DNA of 64,000 nucleotides. Source: Sequoia sempervirens. Lineage: Eukaryota > Streptophyta > Pinopsida > Cupressales > Cupressaceae. Shown piece by piece: positions 35,350 through 47,246 of this stretch (positions within the stretch are counted from its first letter, which is position 1; each line of letters begins with the position of its first letter). Location of the stretch: assembly GCA_007258455.2 (NCBI GenBank), contig VDFB02018358.1:18249-82248 (forward strand). The letters are read 5' to 3'. Position numbers and translations under genes: made by a program. A model generated the notes under the pieces. It did no database searches, was not told the origin of the DNA, and was given only the letters and a program-made list of their open reading frames with translations.

Positions 35350-35628
35350 ATGCACATGATGGTGCATCAGTCCAGTGAATTCACAAATTCTTCATTTATC
35401 TGGAATGATAAATGGGTCTACTTTGCAGGGGGAGTAGAAGTGGTTTTCATTGTTGCAGTATGAGTGTGCTCCTAAGGGGGAGTAATCAGAGTTGTTGATC
35501 TTTTCCATTGAAGTCAAAGGGGGAGATAAAATTCATGTGAAAAATAGTTCTCTCGGTATTGTGAAGGAGGATGTCGTCTTTGATAGTTTTTCACATCATG
35601 TGTTGTCATCAATGACAAAGGGGGAGAT
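35350..35628 (+). promoter_or_regulatory. 3' non-coding region with multiple polypurine tracts
   Basis: Purine tracts of the AAGGGGGAG type occur at 35427-35434, 35474-35482, 35516-35526 and 35616-35628. The last directly abuts the 3' LTR and is the functional primer position. The repeated tracts are a feature I recall as described for Sireviruses. The nearby open frame starting at 35492 is not a gene; it overlaps these tracts and the LTR. Confidence 0.75.
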
Positions 35629-37028
35629 TGTTGCAAGTATGAGAAAGTTTGGTGATGTTTTCATTGATATCAACAAAGTTCAGTATGTTGCAGATTGTAC
35701 ATGCATGACTGAGATGCTACTAAGATGTTGTGAATGGAGCTATTTTTATAGTGTTGCAAATGTGTTGGTTTGATAAGTTTCCAAGTGATTTTGAGAAAAT
35801 TAAATAACGAAGAGAAAACATAATGTTGAAAGTGTTCAAAATGTGCTCTAGAATGTGCTTTGCATTTCTCCTGTGTTGATCTTATGCTTGTGCAGACCTG
35901 AAGGTTTGATAATGGTGATTTAGTGGTGATACCTCCTAAGTTTTAGCTTCTAGTGTGATGGTATGTGAAAGTTACATTCACCAGTGTGTGAACTATTCTA
36001 TCAAAGTTGGTATTCTATGGACTAGGAGAAACATTTTTGCTCTGCATTTTTTCTCTATTTCGTTTCAGATCTTGCGGATCTAGAATATGTCTTGTGAAGG
36101 TCTTTGTTGTGCTCTAGCAAAGAGGTTTGAAGATTAGTGATCCGGAAGGTATGTTTCAGTAATTCAGTGTGAAGTTTATACAATCCAGATGGACTAGTGA
36201 AAAATGTTTAGTGATTGTAGTTTGTTGTTTTGTTGCGGATGTATCTAGAAGATTCTAAAGTGTATTCTCATGCATAAGGAAGTGTGTCGTGGCATCTGCA
36301 TGTCATCTTCTTGTTGGGAAGCGTGTACATCAACAATTATTTGTGTTTTCATTAGGTTTGGCCGATCTGGTGTCTACACTTCATTCGAAGAATAAAATTA
36401 ATTTAAGGAAGTGTGATTGATTCAAGACATTATTTTTAGGTCTTGGTTAAATGTTTTATTGGTCCACTCTTATTCATTTCCACCACGGGAATTTTGAGAT
36501 GCCAACCTATTTTAAATTTATGAAATGAGGTATTTGTGGCTGACCTTGGAGAAAGTATCTAAGGTTGAGGATGGTATAAAAGCAAGTCAAAGTGTGAAGA
36601 GTTGTATGACAGTGTGTTGAAGGCAATGAGTTGAAGGTTTCTACAATCCTACGAATGTGCATTAATTGTTGTGGTGGATCTTTTGTTCTCTTTTGTATCT
36701 GTAGACAGTGAGCCTCCCTATTGGATAGTGAGTCCTTTCTATAGGAAGTGAGCATTTGTATTTGGACAGTGAGCCTTTGTTTTATAATCTTTTATATTGT
36801 GAGTTAACCCTCACCGTGGTTTTTCCCTCATTGGGTTTTCCACATAAAAATCTGGTGTTCATTGTGTTGATTTGCTTTCTATTATTTATGTTTCATGCTC
36901 TTACTTAATAACAAAATAGTGTGGTTGTGGAATTAATAAGTGTTGAAGTTTTAAGTTTGAATTGTGTGACAACAAATTCACCTCCCCCCGCCCCGCCCCC
37001 CTCTCAATTGTCATGTGCTCGTTTAACA
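35629..37028 (+). repeat. 3' LTR of the copia element (1400 bp)
   Basis: It begins TGTTGCAAGTATGAG and ends GTTTAACA. Relative to the 5' LTR it has several point differences, two deletions bounded by short direct repeats (CAGT and ACAGTGAG) and one retained 24-bp segment. A G/C-only run, CCTCCCCCCGCCCCGCCCCC, sits near 36981-37000 where the 5' LTR has a shorter C-run, suggesting slippage or expansion. Confidence 0.95.
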
Positions 37029-38449
37029 AGTCCAACCTTCCTAACCATTCATAAGAGGCAAATCATCAACAAGCTTTGAAGTAGACTTATCTTTGACAAA
37101 AAGAAAATAATCTTTCATTTGACGCTCAAAGAAGTGATACTAGAAACATGTGTTGGAAAGATTGATGTACATAATTGGTTGGATGTGATGATTATCATCA
37201 ATTTAAATGATAATAAACTATTTGAAATATTTCAAAATATCTACTTTCACATACTCACCTTTAGAGATGAACCGACTATAATTTATTAAGCTCAATGCTA
37301 GCTACTATATCTAAAAAGAAGGCTAACTAATCAATAACGAACCAATAAAATAAGAATAAACATGAAATTTCAACCCAAACACGAATCTTGAGAGCATGTT
37401 GATGAAAGACCACAAAATCATAGGTCCAAGAGGCAAAAACAAGCAAAGAATCCTAGACATATGGGACCCATTTTATGTTAAGAAAATAAAAATGATCATA
37501 TTTCAATAGCTTCCAACTTAATGTTATAGGAAGCACATGTGATGTTGACCCATTTCCTAGAGAGGGTATCCTTGTGACAAAATAAATTGCCCTAACTATC
37601 TAGATACATTATCAAAACTTAGTATAAATAAAACTACATCAAAAAGGCTGTTAAAAATCTTACCTTGTAAAGCACTTTGAACCCCACCTCCTTGAGTTTA
37701 TTGGTCAAATAAACAATAAATAAACAACCAAGAGAGAGAAAAAATCCCGCGGAAGCAGTATGAAAAACGCAAAATCCAATTAGACAGGTATCGCAAAGCC
37801 TCAAAATTGTTCTTATCAAATTTTGAATAAATGCTGGTAGGTAGAGCAGCCATGGCTGTATGAATGTGATAAAATCATGTATAATTTATTTTCTTGGGGA
37901 GTCGTGACCATAAAATTGATAACATACACATAATCGACATAAAAGAGAAACTCAACGTGGCCTTATACAAGGCCACAATCAAGCCGTAAAAAGTATAGAA
38001 ATGGATTTCGACATCAGGTTAAAGCTGCGAAGTCTGTGGTCACTCAGGTTACTTTTTGCCCAGTAGGAAGCTTTTCTATTGATTTTTGATAAATTACTTT
38101 AACGTTGCTTTCTTGACCTACGGAGGCCGGGGATACGTAACTAAAATTGAGATAAAACATTGCGATTTTATATTATCTAGAAAAAATGTCAGATTCCAGA
38201 AGTCCAGCAAATTGAAACTCTCATTAACCAGTAATGCGTTGGACCGTCACTTCAGAAAAACGAAGGCTTCAGGTGGGTTTTGTCATTGATTCCTGTCTAC
38301 ATTATATTCAATGAGAAATTCCTTTGTTTATATTTCTTTATGAATTCCAAGGACCCTGTGCGTTCGATCTATCATTAAGTATGCTAGCGAGACAGTACAG
38401 TCCTTTTTAAAAGCCGCAGAGCTTAGTTTACTAGCGGTTTGAAGTCATT
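37029..38449. other. Upstream region of the LON gene
   Basis: The first kilobase is AT-rich and featureless. The last 400 bases have more balanced composition. A TATA-like TTTTTAAAAG lies about 45 bases before the start codon (38403-38412); I cannot say whether it is the true TATA box. No second gene is seen. Confidence 0.35.
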
Positions 38450-39322
38450 ATGGCTTTGGGCCAAATTGCATGTCCCTTGAATGTATGGCCACATTCAAGC
38501 AGCAAAAGGTCACTGCCCTGCAATTCACGGTATTGTTTTAGCATAACTAATCTGGATGCTGGAGGGCAATTTTTGAGGAAAACCCATATCATGGGCATTT
38601 CTAGAAAGGGTAAAAGATTGGGCACCAATAGGACCAAGTGCTTGTCTTCACAAAGGGCTCGTACAGAACCTGTAGAATCCAATGGACTCGTTGAGTTGCC
38701 ACTTTTCCCACTGCAATTGGTGCTTTTCCCTGGTGCAAGTCTGTCTCTGCAGATATTTGAATATAGGTACAGAATGATGATGCACACTCTCCTTCAAACA
38801 GACCTTAGGTTTGGGTTAATCTACACAGACCAGGCCTCTGGTGTGGTTGAAGTGGGCTGTGTTGGGGAGGTTGTTAAGCATGAGAGGCTTTTAGATGGCC
38901 GGTTCTTCTTGATATGCAAGGGGCAGGAGAGGTTTAGAGTGATCAGATATGTGAGGACTAAGCCTTATCTGGTAGCAGAGGTTCAGTGGTTGGAGGATAA
39001 ACCCTCTGATGAACAGGAGGATTTAGAGAAGCTTGCAAATGAGGTTGAGACCCAGATGAAGGATGTGATAAGGTTGTCAAATAGATTGACTGGAAATGCT
39101 AATAAGGAATCCTCTGAGGATATAAGGGCGGGCCTCTTTCCCACTCCCTTTTCGTTCTTTATTGGCAGCAAGTTTGAAGGGGCACCAAGAGAGCAGCAAG
39201 CACTCCTAGAGTTGGAGGACACCTCAATGCGCTTGAAGAGGGAAAAAGAGACTCTGAGGAAGACTCTGAACTACTTGAGTGCAGCTTCTGCTGTAAAAGA
39301 TGTTTTTGCATCCTCTGACTGA
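38450..39322 (+). CDS. LON substrate-binding-domain protein, plastid-type, intronless
   Basis: A complete 290-residue frame. Residues 1-75 are Ser/Arg/Lys-rich with few acids, as in a chloroplast transit peptide. The LON N-terminal (PUA-like) domain begins at residue 83 with LPLFPLQLVLFPG and IFEYRYRMM, continues through FGLIYTD, VGCVGEVVKHERL and GRFFLICKGQERF, and ends in a helical, Glu/Leu-rich tail (QALLELEDTSMRLKREKETL). There is no AAA+ or Ser-Lys protease domain, so it is not a full Lon protease. It matches the stand-alone LON-domain proteins of plants (Arabidopsis At1g75460/At1g19740 type), which have a similar length. Substrate or partner binding in the plastid is inferred; no enzyme activity is known to me. 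No stops or frameshifts occur, unlike everything around it. Confidence 0.92.
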   Translation: MALGQIACPLNVWPHSSSKRSLPCNSRYCFSITNLDAGGQFLRKTHIMGISRKGKRLGTNRTKCLSSQRARTEPVESNGLVELPLFPLQLVLFPGASLSLQIFEYRYRMMMHTLLQTDLRFGLIYTDQASGVVEVGCVGEVVKHERLLDGRFFLICKGQERFRVIRYVRTKPYLVAEVQWLEDKPSDEQEDLEKLANEVETQMKDVIRLSNRLTGNANKESSEDIRAGLFPTPFSFFIGSKFEGAPREQQALLELEDTSMRLKREKETLRKTLNYLSAASAVKDVFASSD

Positions 39323-39935
39323 TAAGGTTAGATGTTCATTATTCAAAAGCTGTTATACTATAAATGTTCCAAACTTTCAATTTGCCTAGACTAATGCTAG
39401 AAAGTCCCTACAATATTTCTAAACAGAGCTTTTTATCTTATCCCTACATGTTCATGCAAAGCGTAAAGCATAGATGGAAACAACAATATATTGTGGTAGG
39501 CTAAAGTTGCTGTTGTCTAGACTTGCATGAGGAAAAGGTGAATTTAATTATTAAAAAGTCAAACGATTACGAAGGTTCTATGGAACTTTTTTTCTATGTA
39601 ATTTTTTGACACCCTATGGAGCGACACTTATGTGGGTTGCATACTACATAGAGTGGGAATTGAAATATGGGCTTACTTATATGCGGTACTTGGAACTAAA
39701 ACTTGATGAAAGCAACTTTGCTGTAGCTACTATGAATGGGATAAAATTGTGAAATTTGAAGCAGTGTTTATCTAAATAGCTGTCCTTGGGAAACTTGGGT
39801 CTATAATCTATATCCTTATCTCATGTCGACTTTTATTAGAAGTAGTGTGGAGGTATTCTCATTCATATGCTTTTATATGCTATGTCAAAATGACATTCCT
39901 GTATCTGTATGCCATGTCTCCTGGTAGTCATAGAA

Positions 39936-39941
39936 AATAAA
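39936..39941 (+). terminator. Candidate polyadenylation signal for the LON gene
   Basis: AATAAA about 615 bases after the stop codon. It is a canonical hexamer, but plant signals are loose, so nearer A-rich sites are possible. Confidence 0.3.
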
Positions 39942-40740
39942 GAGCAAAAAGGCAGCAGATTAGTGGTGATTCTTTACTAATACATGTACTTGCCAGGCTT
40001 CCTTCTTTTATTTCCTTACGTGTAATATTGAATGCTTGCCTACAACTACCACTGGATTTACAATTCTCTTACATGCACTCCTATGGCTTGAATGCCTCAC
40101 CTACTTCTCACCTCCTTTTCACATCCGCTTTTTTTTCTCCATCCTTCACTCCTATAGCTTGAATGCCTTTTCCTTCTATCTCCTGCGGCAGGGCACTACT
40201 CATTTTTCCTCCTTGTATTCCTCCTTAATCACCTGCAGGTCTGCGGCACGCTACCTCTTGAGCAGGAATATCACTCTAGCACACCCAGCGGTGCTAAAAT
40301 GCCCTTGAAAATCAACTGAACAAAACTTGGCTTAAAGTAACGTGGAAGTAAGCAAGGACAGATGAAAATATAAATATAGTAGTTTTTTCTAGAAATGGTA
40401 TGTTTACCTTGAATAGGATTCAAATAGAAATCAACCATAGTTATAGGTTGCAATCATCTGTATCTGTCCAAAGTTGTCACTTCTGGCGGAAGTCAGAGAT
40501 GCCTGTGATTTTATTTTATTTTTCAGGTAAAGTAAGAATTTGTTGTAACAACAATTTTTTTCCATGCCTTAACCATCCAAGCAATAACTGGTGGATTACA
40601 AAACCAAAAATTATACAGGCTAGTTAGATAAGTGCCAAAGGTAATGGTACTATACTACTAACAGAACTATGCATAAGATTGTGTATTAGCAAAACTAGAG
40701 GCACCATGACTAGGAATTATGTGTAGACCAATTCATATAT
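39942..40740. other. Intergenic stretch between the LON gene and the direct duplication
   Basis: A pyrimidine-rich part (about 40020-40310) contains two copies of CACTCCTATRGCTTGAATGCC. No coding sequence is recognised. Confidence 0.3.
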
Positions 40741-41830
40741 AATAACTTCCAAGAGCTTGCATGTACAATACCAGACTTCTACCTTTGATATTTGTATTCA
40801 TATGCCATGTTGACAGGATCTGTGCTTTGAAATATGTGGGAGATAATACAGACATGTGATAGCCTGTTAGACCTAAGCAGATAGAAATAATGTTTATAGT
40901 TTATACACAAAATAGAGGGTAGCCATGGTTTTAGGATAACATGAAAAGCAGCTTTTTGAGCATTTCAAATTTCAGTGCAGTCAATGCCACACTTATCAGG
41001 AAGCAATTGAATTTCTCTTCACTCCTTTCCTATGCCTGACATTGGTGGGCACCATCAAGATTTTCCAGCAGCTGTTTAATACAGTTGCATTGTAGCCAAG
41101 CTTACGAGAGCCTATGGAAGTTCACAAATTGATGTTTTTGAGCTTGAAAGTCCTTCCCTGCTTTGTAGCTGACAAACTAAAAGATGATTTCTTATCTCCT
41201 GCTTGTACTCGGAATTCAGTTACTGAATATAATCTGCCTACCTGGGTCCATAATACTTCTCTCCCTTAATGCTTTCCTTTGGGCAACGACACTTCTAGCA
41301 CATTCTGTCTGTATTCTGTAGTGTAGAACCCTAGATGGAACAGACCTCACTATTCATCCTTCTGTAGGTGACAATCTGTTCACCATTAGTCTACTGCGTC
41401 CTCAGCTTCCCACATTTGTTTGCGATCAGCCACAGCTCCCTTACCCCTCAATTTCCTAATTTGAATTTATTTCAGTCTTCCATGATGTCTCATACCAATG
41501 AGTTCTCCGTCAAGTTTATTCTGGAAAACTGAGTTCCTTGACCTTAGGCGAAACTTGTATTAGCACTGGAGAACCATTGACTTTCTCCAAGACAACTGAT
41601 TTCTCTATCTTCATTTTGCAGGAAAGGCCATACTTCTGATTGATATGATGGCCACTGGATTACGCTTGGCAAGGATAGAGCTTTTAGTGAACTTCCTGGA
41701 TTTAAATTTGTTCAATTGACAGAGGAGGAGGAGGCAGAGCTTTACATTGATGGAACATTTCCCTGAGAGCATGTGTGTTTCTCATTAATATATCCCTATG
41801 GGATCAATAACTAGGGAATGGATGTCCCTA
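40741..41830 (+). repeat. Direct duplication, copy A, with an exon-like end
   Basis: This copy matches 42010-42990 in order along its length: the ACATGTACAA...CCAGA block, AGATAGAAATAATGTTTATA, GGGTAGCCATGG, CAGGAAGCAATTGAA, CCAGGCTTACnAGAGC-like and TGATGTCTCATACCA. Near its end a splice-acceptor-like CTTCATTTTGCAG (about 41610) precedes a frame with ITLGKDRAF, PGFKFVQLTEEEEAELYIDG and a stop at 41766. A TGA interrupts the frame upstream, where copy B has Trp. It looks like the last exon of an unrecognised gene, duplicated and decaying. Confidence 0.6.
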
Positions 41831-42009
41831 TACAGTGAAGTATATGCTTATGAGGAATAGGTGATAATAGATATTGATCCTCATGTATGACAACAAATCT
41901 TTTGGATCATCTCATCAGAGATAAGGTTTGAAGACACAATTAGGCATGCAGTCTTCACTTCTAGATCAGCCAGCCAATGGACAATTTTCTTGCTTCCCTT
42001 CAAGGATGG

Positions 42010-42990
42010 TTAAATAACTAACTACGACTTACATGTACAAGACCAGAGCTCTGCAGCTGTTATTTGCATTCAGATGATGAGTTAACAGGATTAGTACTTT
42101 AGAACAAGTGGGAGGTAATGTAGAGAGGTGATATCCTATTATATGAGATAGAAATAATGTTTATAACTTTATACAAAAGACAGGGTAGCCATGGGTATAG
42201 CTTATCGTTGAAAGCTGTTTCTTTAACAGTTCAACTTCCAGTATAGTCAATTCCACACATCCAGGAAGCAATTAAATCACTCTTTGCTACTGGTTGCCTC
42301 TACCTGGTGCTGGTGGATGCTAAGATTTTCCTGCAATTGTTCAATAAGGTTGTAATTCAGCCAGGCTTACCAGAGCATTCAAAGTGGAGGTTCTCCAGTT
42401 GTCCTTTGAACTCAAATGCCATTCCCTACCCTGTAGTCAACAAACTGAAGGGTAACTGCTTCTCTCCTGCATTGAGTCAGAACCTGCATTGAGTCAGAAT
42501 GCAGTTTTTGGAGATGAGCTCTGTGGCTTCAACTTGCACACTGTGTAGGATCAGCCACAGCTTCCTCATCCTTCAAATTCCCATGTGAATTTTCTTCAGC
42601 ATTCCACGATGTCTCATGCCAGGGAGTTTTCCTTCAAAGTTTAATCAAGAGTAATTGAGTTCCTCGACCTTAGACCAAACTTGTATTAGCGCAGAAAAAT
42701 TATTAACTTCCTCCAAAATCAGTTTTCATTTTCTCCATACAGCAGAACAGGCTCAATTGTGGAATTCAGAATTCCCTTTCATTACCTTGGGTGAGGATGA
42801 AGCTTTTATGAATTCAGCAGACTTAAAGATAGTTCAATGGATGGAGGAGATTGGAGCGTAGCTTTACATTGATTTAACATAGCTTCTGCCACCTGATCCT
42901 GCTATGATTTCTACCATAGCAGCTATTAAAATTTACTGTGTATGGGCATAAGTGCTCATTATTAATCTCCCCATGAGAACAAAAATAAAT
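42010..42990 (+). repeat. Direct duplication, copy B, with an exon-like end
   Basis: This is the second copy of the unit at 40741-41830. The exon-like part follows a CTCCATACAG acceptor-like site and reads AEQAQLWNSEFPFITLGEDE, then AFMNSADLKIVQWMEEIGA and a stop at 42859. A related LYIDLT follows after that stop. Here the upstream reading is open where copy A has TGA, but the C-terminal part is broken where copy A is intact. Neither copy therefore appears whole. I do not recognise the protein. Confidence 0.6.
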
Positions 42991-45339
42991 GGTATGGCTA
43001 TTCCTACCTATTAGGTATATGCTCACAACTGGTCACAACATTGAAAATATGGCAAATTTTATATCAAAATAGGAGTTCTGAGGCTTCCTCGATACAATGA
43101 CAGGGTCTGTTTAGCCTCAAAATGTTCAAAAAAATGAGCAAGATGTCTGACGCGCCATTCAAATCCATATTCACAAATTAGTTTTTAAATCTCCGATTTT
43201 TTTGAATGAAAACTAATCTATAAGCTTTCTGGAGCCTTTTGTATACTATGGAACAATTGAAAATATTGTCGGAATTACCAAAAAGCTGCAATCACCCATA
43301 TTTTAAAAAATACAAGTACAAAACTTTAGAAGCTAAAAATTGTCTCCAGACTATCCAAGATGCAAGAGAAAAGTGTATTGGATTTTCAGAAAACCTCCTT
43401 GCAAAATATTAACCCCCTCTCCCCAAATCTCTAAAAAATAAAAATTAAAGATCTATCTTAGAGCCAAAAAAAGTTCTAATACCATATTAGAATCTCTAGA
43501 ATAGATGAAAACTTAGAAACAAAAGCAGAAAATAGACACTATAAAATTGTAAATACAAATTATTTATAAAATTATAATAGCATTAAGAATTTCTCTAAAA
43601 GAGTAATGCAAATGTTTAAGAAGCAAAAGAGTATTAGGAAAGCACGAAAGCATGAAGTTACATGACTATTAAAGCATATCTAAACAAGTTAAGAGAGTAT
43701 GTATATGTTAAGTAGGAGGGAGGGGATGATAATTGCAACCAATGAGGGGAATACACCACAAAACCCCAAAAAAGGGGGAAAAGTGTAACTCCTATAAAAG
43801 GTGTCAACAACTCACACTCTAGTTACACTAATAGTCATGTTATTAACCTAAGCAAGCTTAAATAACAGTGTAGAGAAAACTTACGTTAGGAAATAAAAAC
43901 CTACACTAACAACACCCACATAAAGGTTTGCAATAAAATCACATTCTACATTTGTTATATTCTTAAACTAACACCAAGTTAAAATGAATAACAAAAGGGA
44001 GAGAAGGGAAAAGAGAAAGGAAAGACAAATAACTATATTATGTATACAAATGACTATGCAATGTTGTTACTGTTTAAAATGAATATTTTGTGAAAAGAAT
44101 GTAGATATACATGAATACGCGTAGTATTAATTTATATTAATAGTTTTTTTTTTTTTAAATGAGGAAGTGTGTCATATTTATTAATATAACAAAAATAAAA
44201 TACATAATTTACATAAAAGATGGGTTGAATGAAATCAAAGCACAAGAAGTTTGTGTTGAAGTCATAAAAAATAGTATAATTCAAAAGCTCATTAATATAT
44301 AAAAATGTAGGTTTTGAAGGAACAAAACCATGAGTGTGCACATCAATACAAAGTAATTAAATTTATAATACCCTCTAGGACAATTACCATTGTTGTAGAA
44401 TTACCATTCAATTTTTAGACTTGTAAATATTCATCTTCCCAGATAATAATTTATTCTTCTCCACTATTATAGAGTGACCTTTACTTTCATTTTAATGACA
44501 CTAAGTTTGATGAAATTTTTACATATATAGGGCTATCTACATAGAGTTCTAATTTTAGTAATTTTAATAACAATGAGAACCACTACCATGCATCTCCACT
44601 AGAGCATATTAGTTTGGATAGAATTTACAAAGGTAGACCTAAAATCAAAGATGTTATTAGTGGCTCCATTTATGGTGCATTGATTGATTCTATCATGGAG
44701 GCATTTTTTTTTTCCCATAACATGGATTGTGATGGTTTTGGTTTCAAGAATCCATTGTAGGTTTCCTCTTAATTCTTCTTTATAAATTATATGCATTAAA
44801 TGGAGATATTATGGATTGTTTTGCAGGTACACAAGTATTGTTGGAATGCTATTAGACTAAGGAGAAAGTTGTATGGATGTAACACATTGTTTGGATTAAT
44901 ATATTATTGATTCTCTATTTAGTGGTGGAGTTTTTTTCTCAAAAGAGTTTCTCCATGTATATTTAATGTCATGTGTTTGAATCTTATGGTTTGTTATTTT
45001 CTTATTTATCAATTTAAACTTCAACACATCTAATTTATGGTATATCAATTAATGTTATAATATTTGCATATTTAATTAACAAGCTTTCATTTGTAGTAGT
45101 TTCCATATTTTATAATAATTAGTATCAACTTTGGTTCCATTGAGAAGGGATGACTTCCTTGCAATGCTAAAGGTTTTTTGGCTACAAAATGGGAGCTTTT
45201 GACTTGAATTGTTTTTATATTGATAAAAGTAAAAATAAATTTTAAAAATGGGGCATTTCAGAACCTTCACTATTAGAAGAGGGCACATCTACACTTCAAC
45301 TCAAGAGGTCAAATAGACTAAATATGGTATCCCAAGGAT
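42991..45339. other. AT-rich intergenic stretch
   Basis: No gene is recognised. A TATA-like CTATAAAAGG lies near 43793 after a G-rich run (AAAAAAGGGGGAAAAG, 43768), an arrangement like an LTR promoter or polypurine tract, but no repeated ends were found. T-runs occur at 44142-44156 and 44703-44714. Confidence 0.3.
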
Positions 45340-46010
45340 TCCAAATAAGGGACACTAATCACTAAGAAGAACAAGGAGCTATAGAGAAAAAAAATAAGTC
45401 TACCAACAAACCCAACTCTAGAGGTACAACAAAAAGAACCATTAGTCTAGGAAGCCATTGAAGCACCCATACAACTAAGTGTCAAGAAGAAAAGGACAAG
45501 ACAAAAGAAAGGGATGAAAAGAAAAATAATTTAGACACCAAATACATAATATGATAAGGTGTAGGAGGGACATATGTACAAAGAAGAAGCACCACAAAAG
45601 GAGAAGAAAAAATTAGTCAAGAAAACACCACCAAAACCATAATCACATCCATTGGAGGGGAGAGAAATAGAAAAATATCTCTTGGATGTTGACCTATTAA
45701 CCAATTTTCTAGACAAGAAATAAATGCTCCGCTAGATGGCATAAATATATACACAAATGGGCCTAGAGAGATAAAAATAATAATTAAAGAAGTAATAATC
45801 AATTATATTGTAGCCTCAACAACTGCTTTGGATAGTATAATTGAGAATTTATTAGAACAACTAGCCTCACCAATTAAGTAGAAAAGGGAGAAAGTAGTAG
45901 AGGTAGAGGACATGAGAAAACAAGAACTTGAGGTAGTTTACTCAACTAAGGGAAATGTGCCAATTGTTGTTTATGATCCAATTATTGTTTACTCCACGCT
46001 CACCTGACCC
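45340..46010 (+). pseudogene. Decayed coiled-coil coding remnant
   Basis: The plus strand can be read, with stops, as a Lys/Asn-rich segment followed by INAPLDGINIYTNGPREIKI, TTALDSIIENLLEQLASPIK, a TAG at an expected Gln, and KREKVVEVEDMRKQELEVV. The heptad spacing of hydrophobics is coiled-coil-like and resembles the C-terminal coils of the unknown ORF family at 61769-63672. No catalytic motif is seen. It may be a fragment of that family; the link is weak. Confidence 0.3.
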
Positions 46011-46591
46011 CCCAATAACCATTTACATTTTAGTTATTACAATGTTTTAATTATGCCAATAAAAAATTACAAATTACACTAGTATATGTTCACTACTAAA
46101 TGTGTAGCTAACCAAAAACAAAAACAAATTTAAACATATATTGGTACATATATGTTTTCAACACAAGACAAGTTGCACAAAATAAAGTCATTTTTTAATT
46201 AATTAAAGTACATTTATGTTTGCAATAACCACTCCATGCAAGTGGCTCAAAGCTTCAACTACATTGTATTTACATGTATACATAAACAATTAATGGTGCA
46301 CAATGTCACATGATACAAAACATTGATCAACTTTATGAGCTATCAATTGCACATTCACCCACACTTCATATCACATCTTCATGCATTAACTCCATCTACT
46401 TCTGGTACCTGCACACACAGTTAATGGTGTAAGACTCCCTAATAAACCAAAAAAAAACATATTATAATTCATATATATGACTGAATTTATTCAAACCGCC
46501 TATTTTGTTAATTAAAACAAATATAAAATTGATTTCCTAAAAACCATGACAAAACTCAGGCATAGATGGCTACTGCAAAATGAAATGACAA

Positions 46592-47246
46592 ATTGTTTCC
46601 CACAAAAATTCAAATTTGAAAATCAACCACCACAATTCAATGCATTCAATTTATACATTCGGATGATTTTATAAGAGGGGATTTCTAGGGTCATTTTCAT
46701 TATAAATTCTCCTTTGCTTTCACTGAATATCCTCTGCAAAATTTAGAGCTTACTAAGACAACTTCTGCACATTCCTCTTAAAAGGGAGCTTATTCAAGTC
46801 GGTACACCCAAAATAGGATAATTTCTTGTTTTTATTTATCAGTAAACTGGATTTACATTTATGTTATCTGTTTCATTATTCAATATAATCTTTTATATTT
46901 ATGCACTCAGTGTTTACATTATTTTCAGGCATATTTTTTTTATTTATGTTGTTTGTTTCATTATTCAATATACTCTTTTATATTTATGTACTCAATGTTT
47001 ACATTATTTTCAGGCATACTATTTTACATTTATGTTGTTTGTTTCATTATTCAATATACTCTTCTATATTTATGTACTCAGTGTTTACATTATTTTCAGG
47101 CATATTGTTTTACATTTATGTTATCTGTTTCATTATTCAATATACTCTTTTATATTTATGTACTCAGTGTTTACATTATTTTCAGGCATACAAATTATTT
47201 TGTTTTCAGTCAGCTATTCAACTTAGCATTATCCATTATTTAATCA
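46592..47246 (+). repeat. Left arm of a long inverted repeat
   Basis: Its reverse complement matches 58929-59076 (outer part: AATTGTTTCCCACAAA, GATTTTATAAGAGGG, GGGTCATT, AGAGCTTACTAAG, CATTCCTCTTAAAAGGGAGC). It also matches 54176-54368 (inner part: TGTTTTTATTTATCAGTA, CTGGATTTACATTTATGTT, GCATTATCCATTATTTAATC). Homology ends at about 47246 on the inside. The outside limit is unknown because the right arm is cut by an insertion at 59077. The arm encloses the pogo-type transposase. Confidence 0.8.
46853..47190 (+). repeat. Four tandem copies of an 85-86 bp unit
   Basis: The unit runs TTTACATTTATG...TTATTTTCAGGCATA; the CAGG landmark recurs at 46926, 47011, 47097 and 47183. The corresponding place in the right inverted-repeat arm (54233-54310) has one copy. 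All three frames are open through part of the array because the unit lacks stops there; I do not regard these as genes. Confidence 0.9.

Larger units (their letters stand above)
29690..37028 (+). mobile_element. Ty1/copia LTR retrotransposon, full length but inactive (7339 bp)
   Basis: Two LTRs (29690-31182 and 35629-37028) start TGTTG and end TTTAACA. They are flanked by a perfect 5-bp target duplication AGTCC (29685-29689 and 37029-37033). A primer site complementary to initiator Met-tRNA follows the 5' LTR, and a polypurine tract precedes the 3' LTR. The domain order gag-PR-INT-RT-RNase H is that of Ty1/copia (Pseudoviridae). Several AAGGGGGAG tracts ahead of the 3' LTR recall the multiple polypurine tracts described for Sireviruses. 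About ten in-frame stops and two frameshifts make it defective. Confidence 0.97.

Noticed and set aside
35492..35773. Plus-strand 93-codon frame after the copia pol (possible env-like gene)
   Set aside because: It spans the polypurine tracts and runs into the 3' LTR, with no signal peptide or membrane segment.
38431..38787. Minus-strand frame opposite the LON gene
   Set aside because: It is a shadow of the coding strand, with no domain and no independent support.
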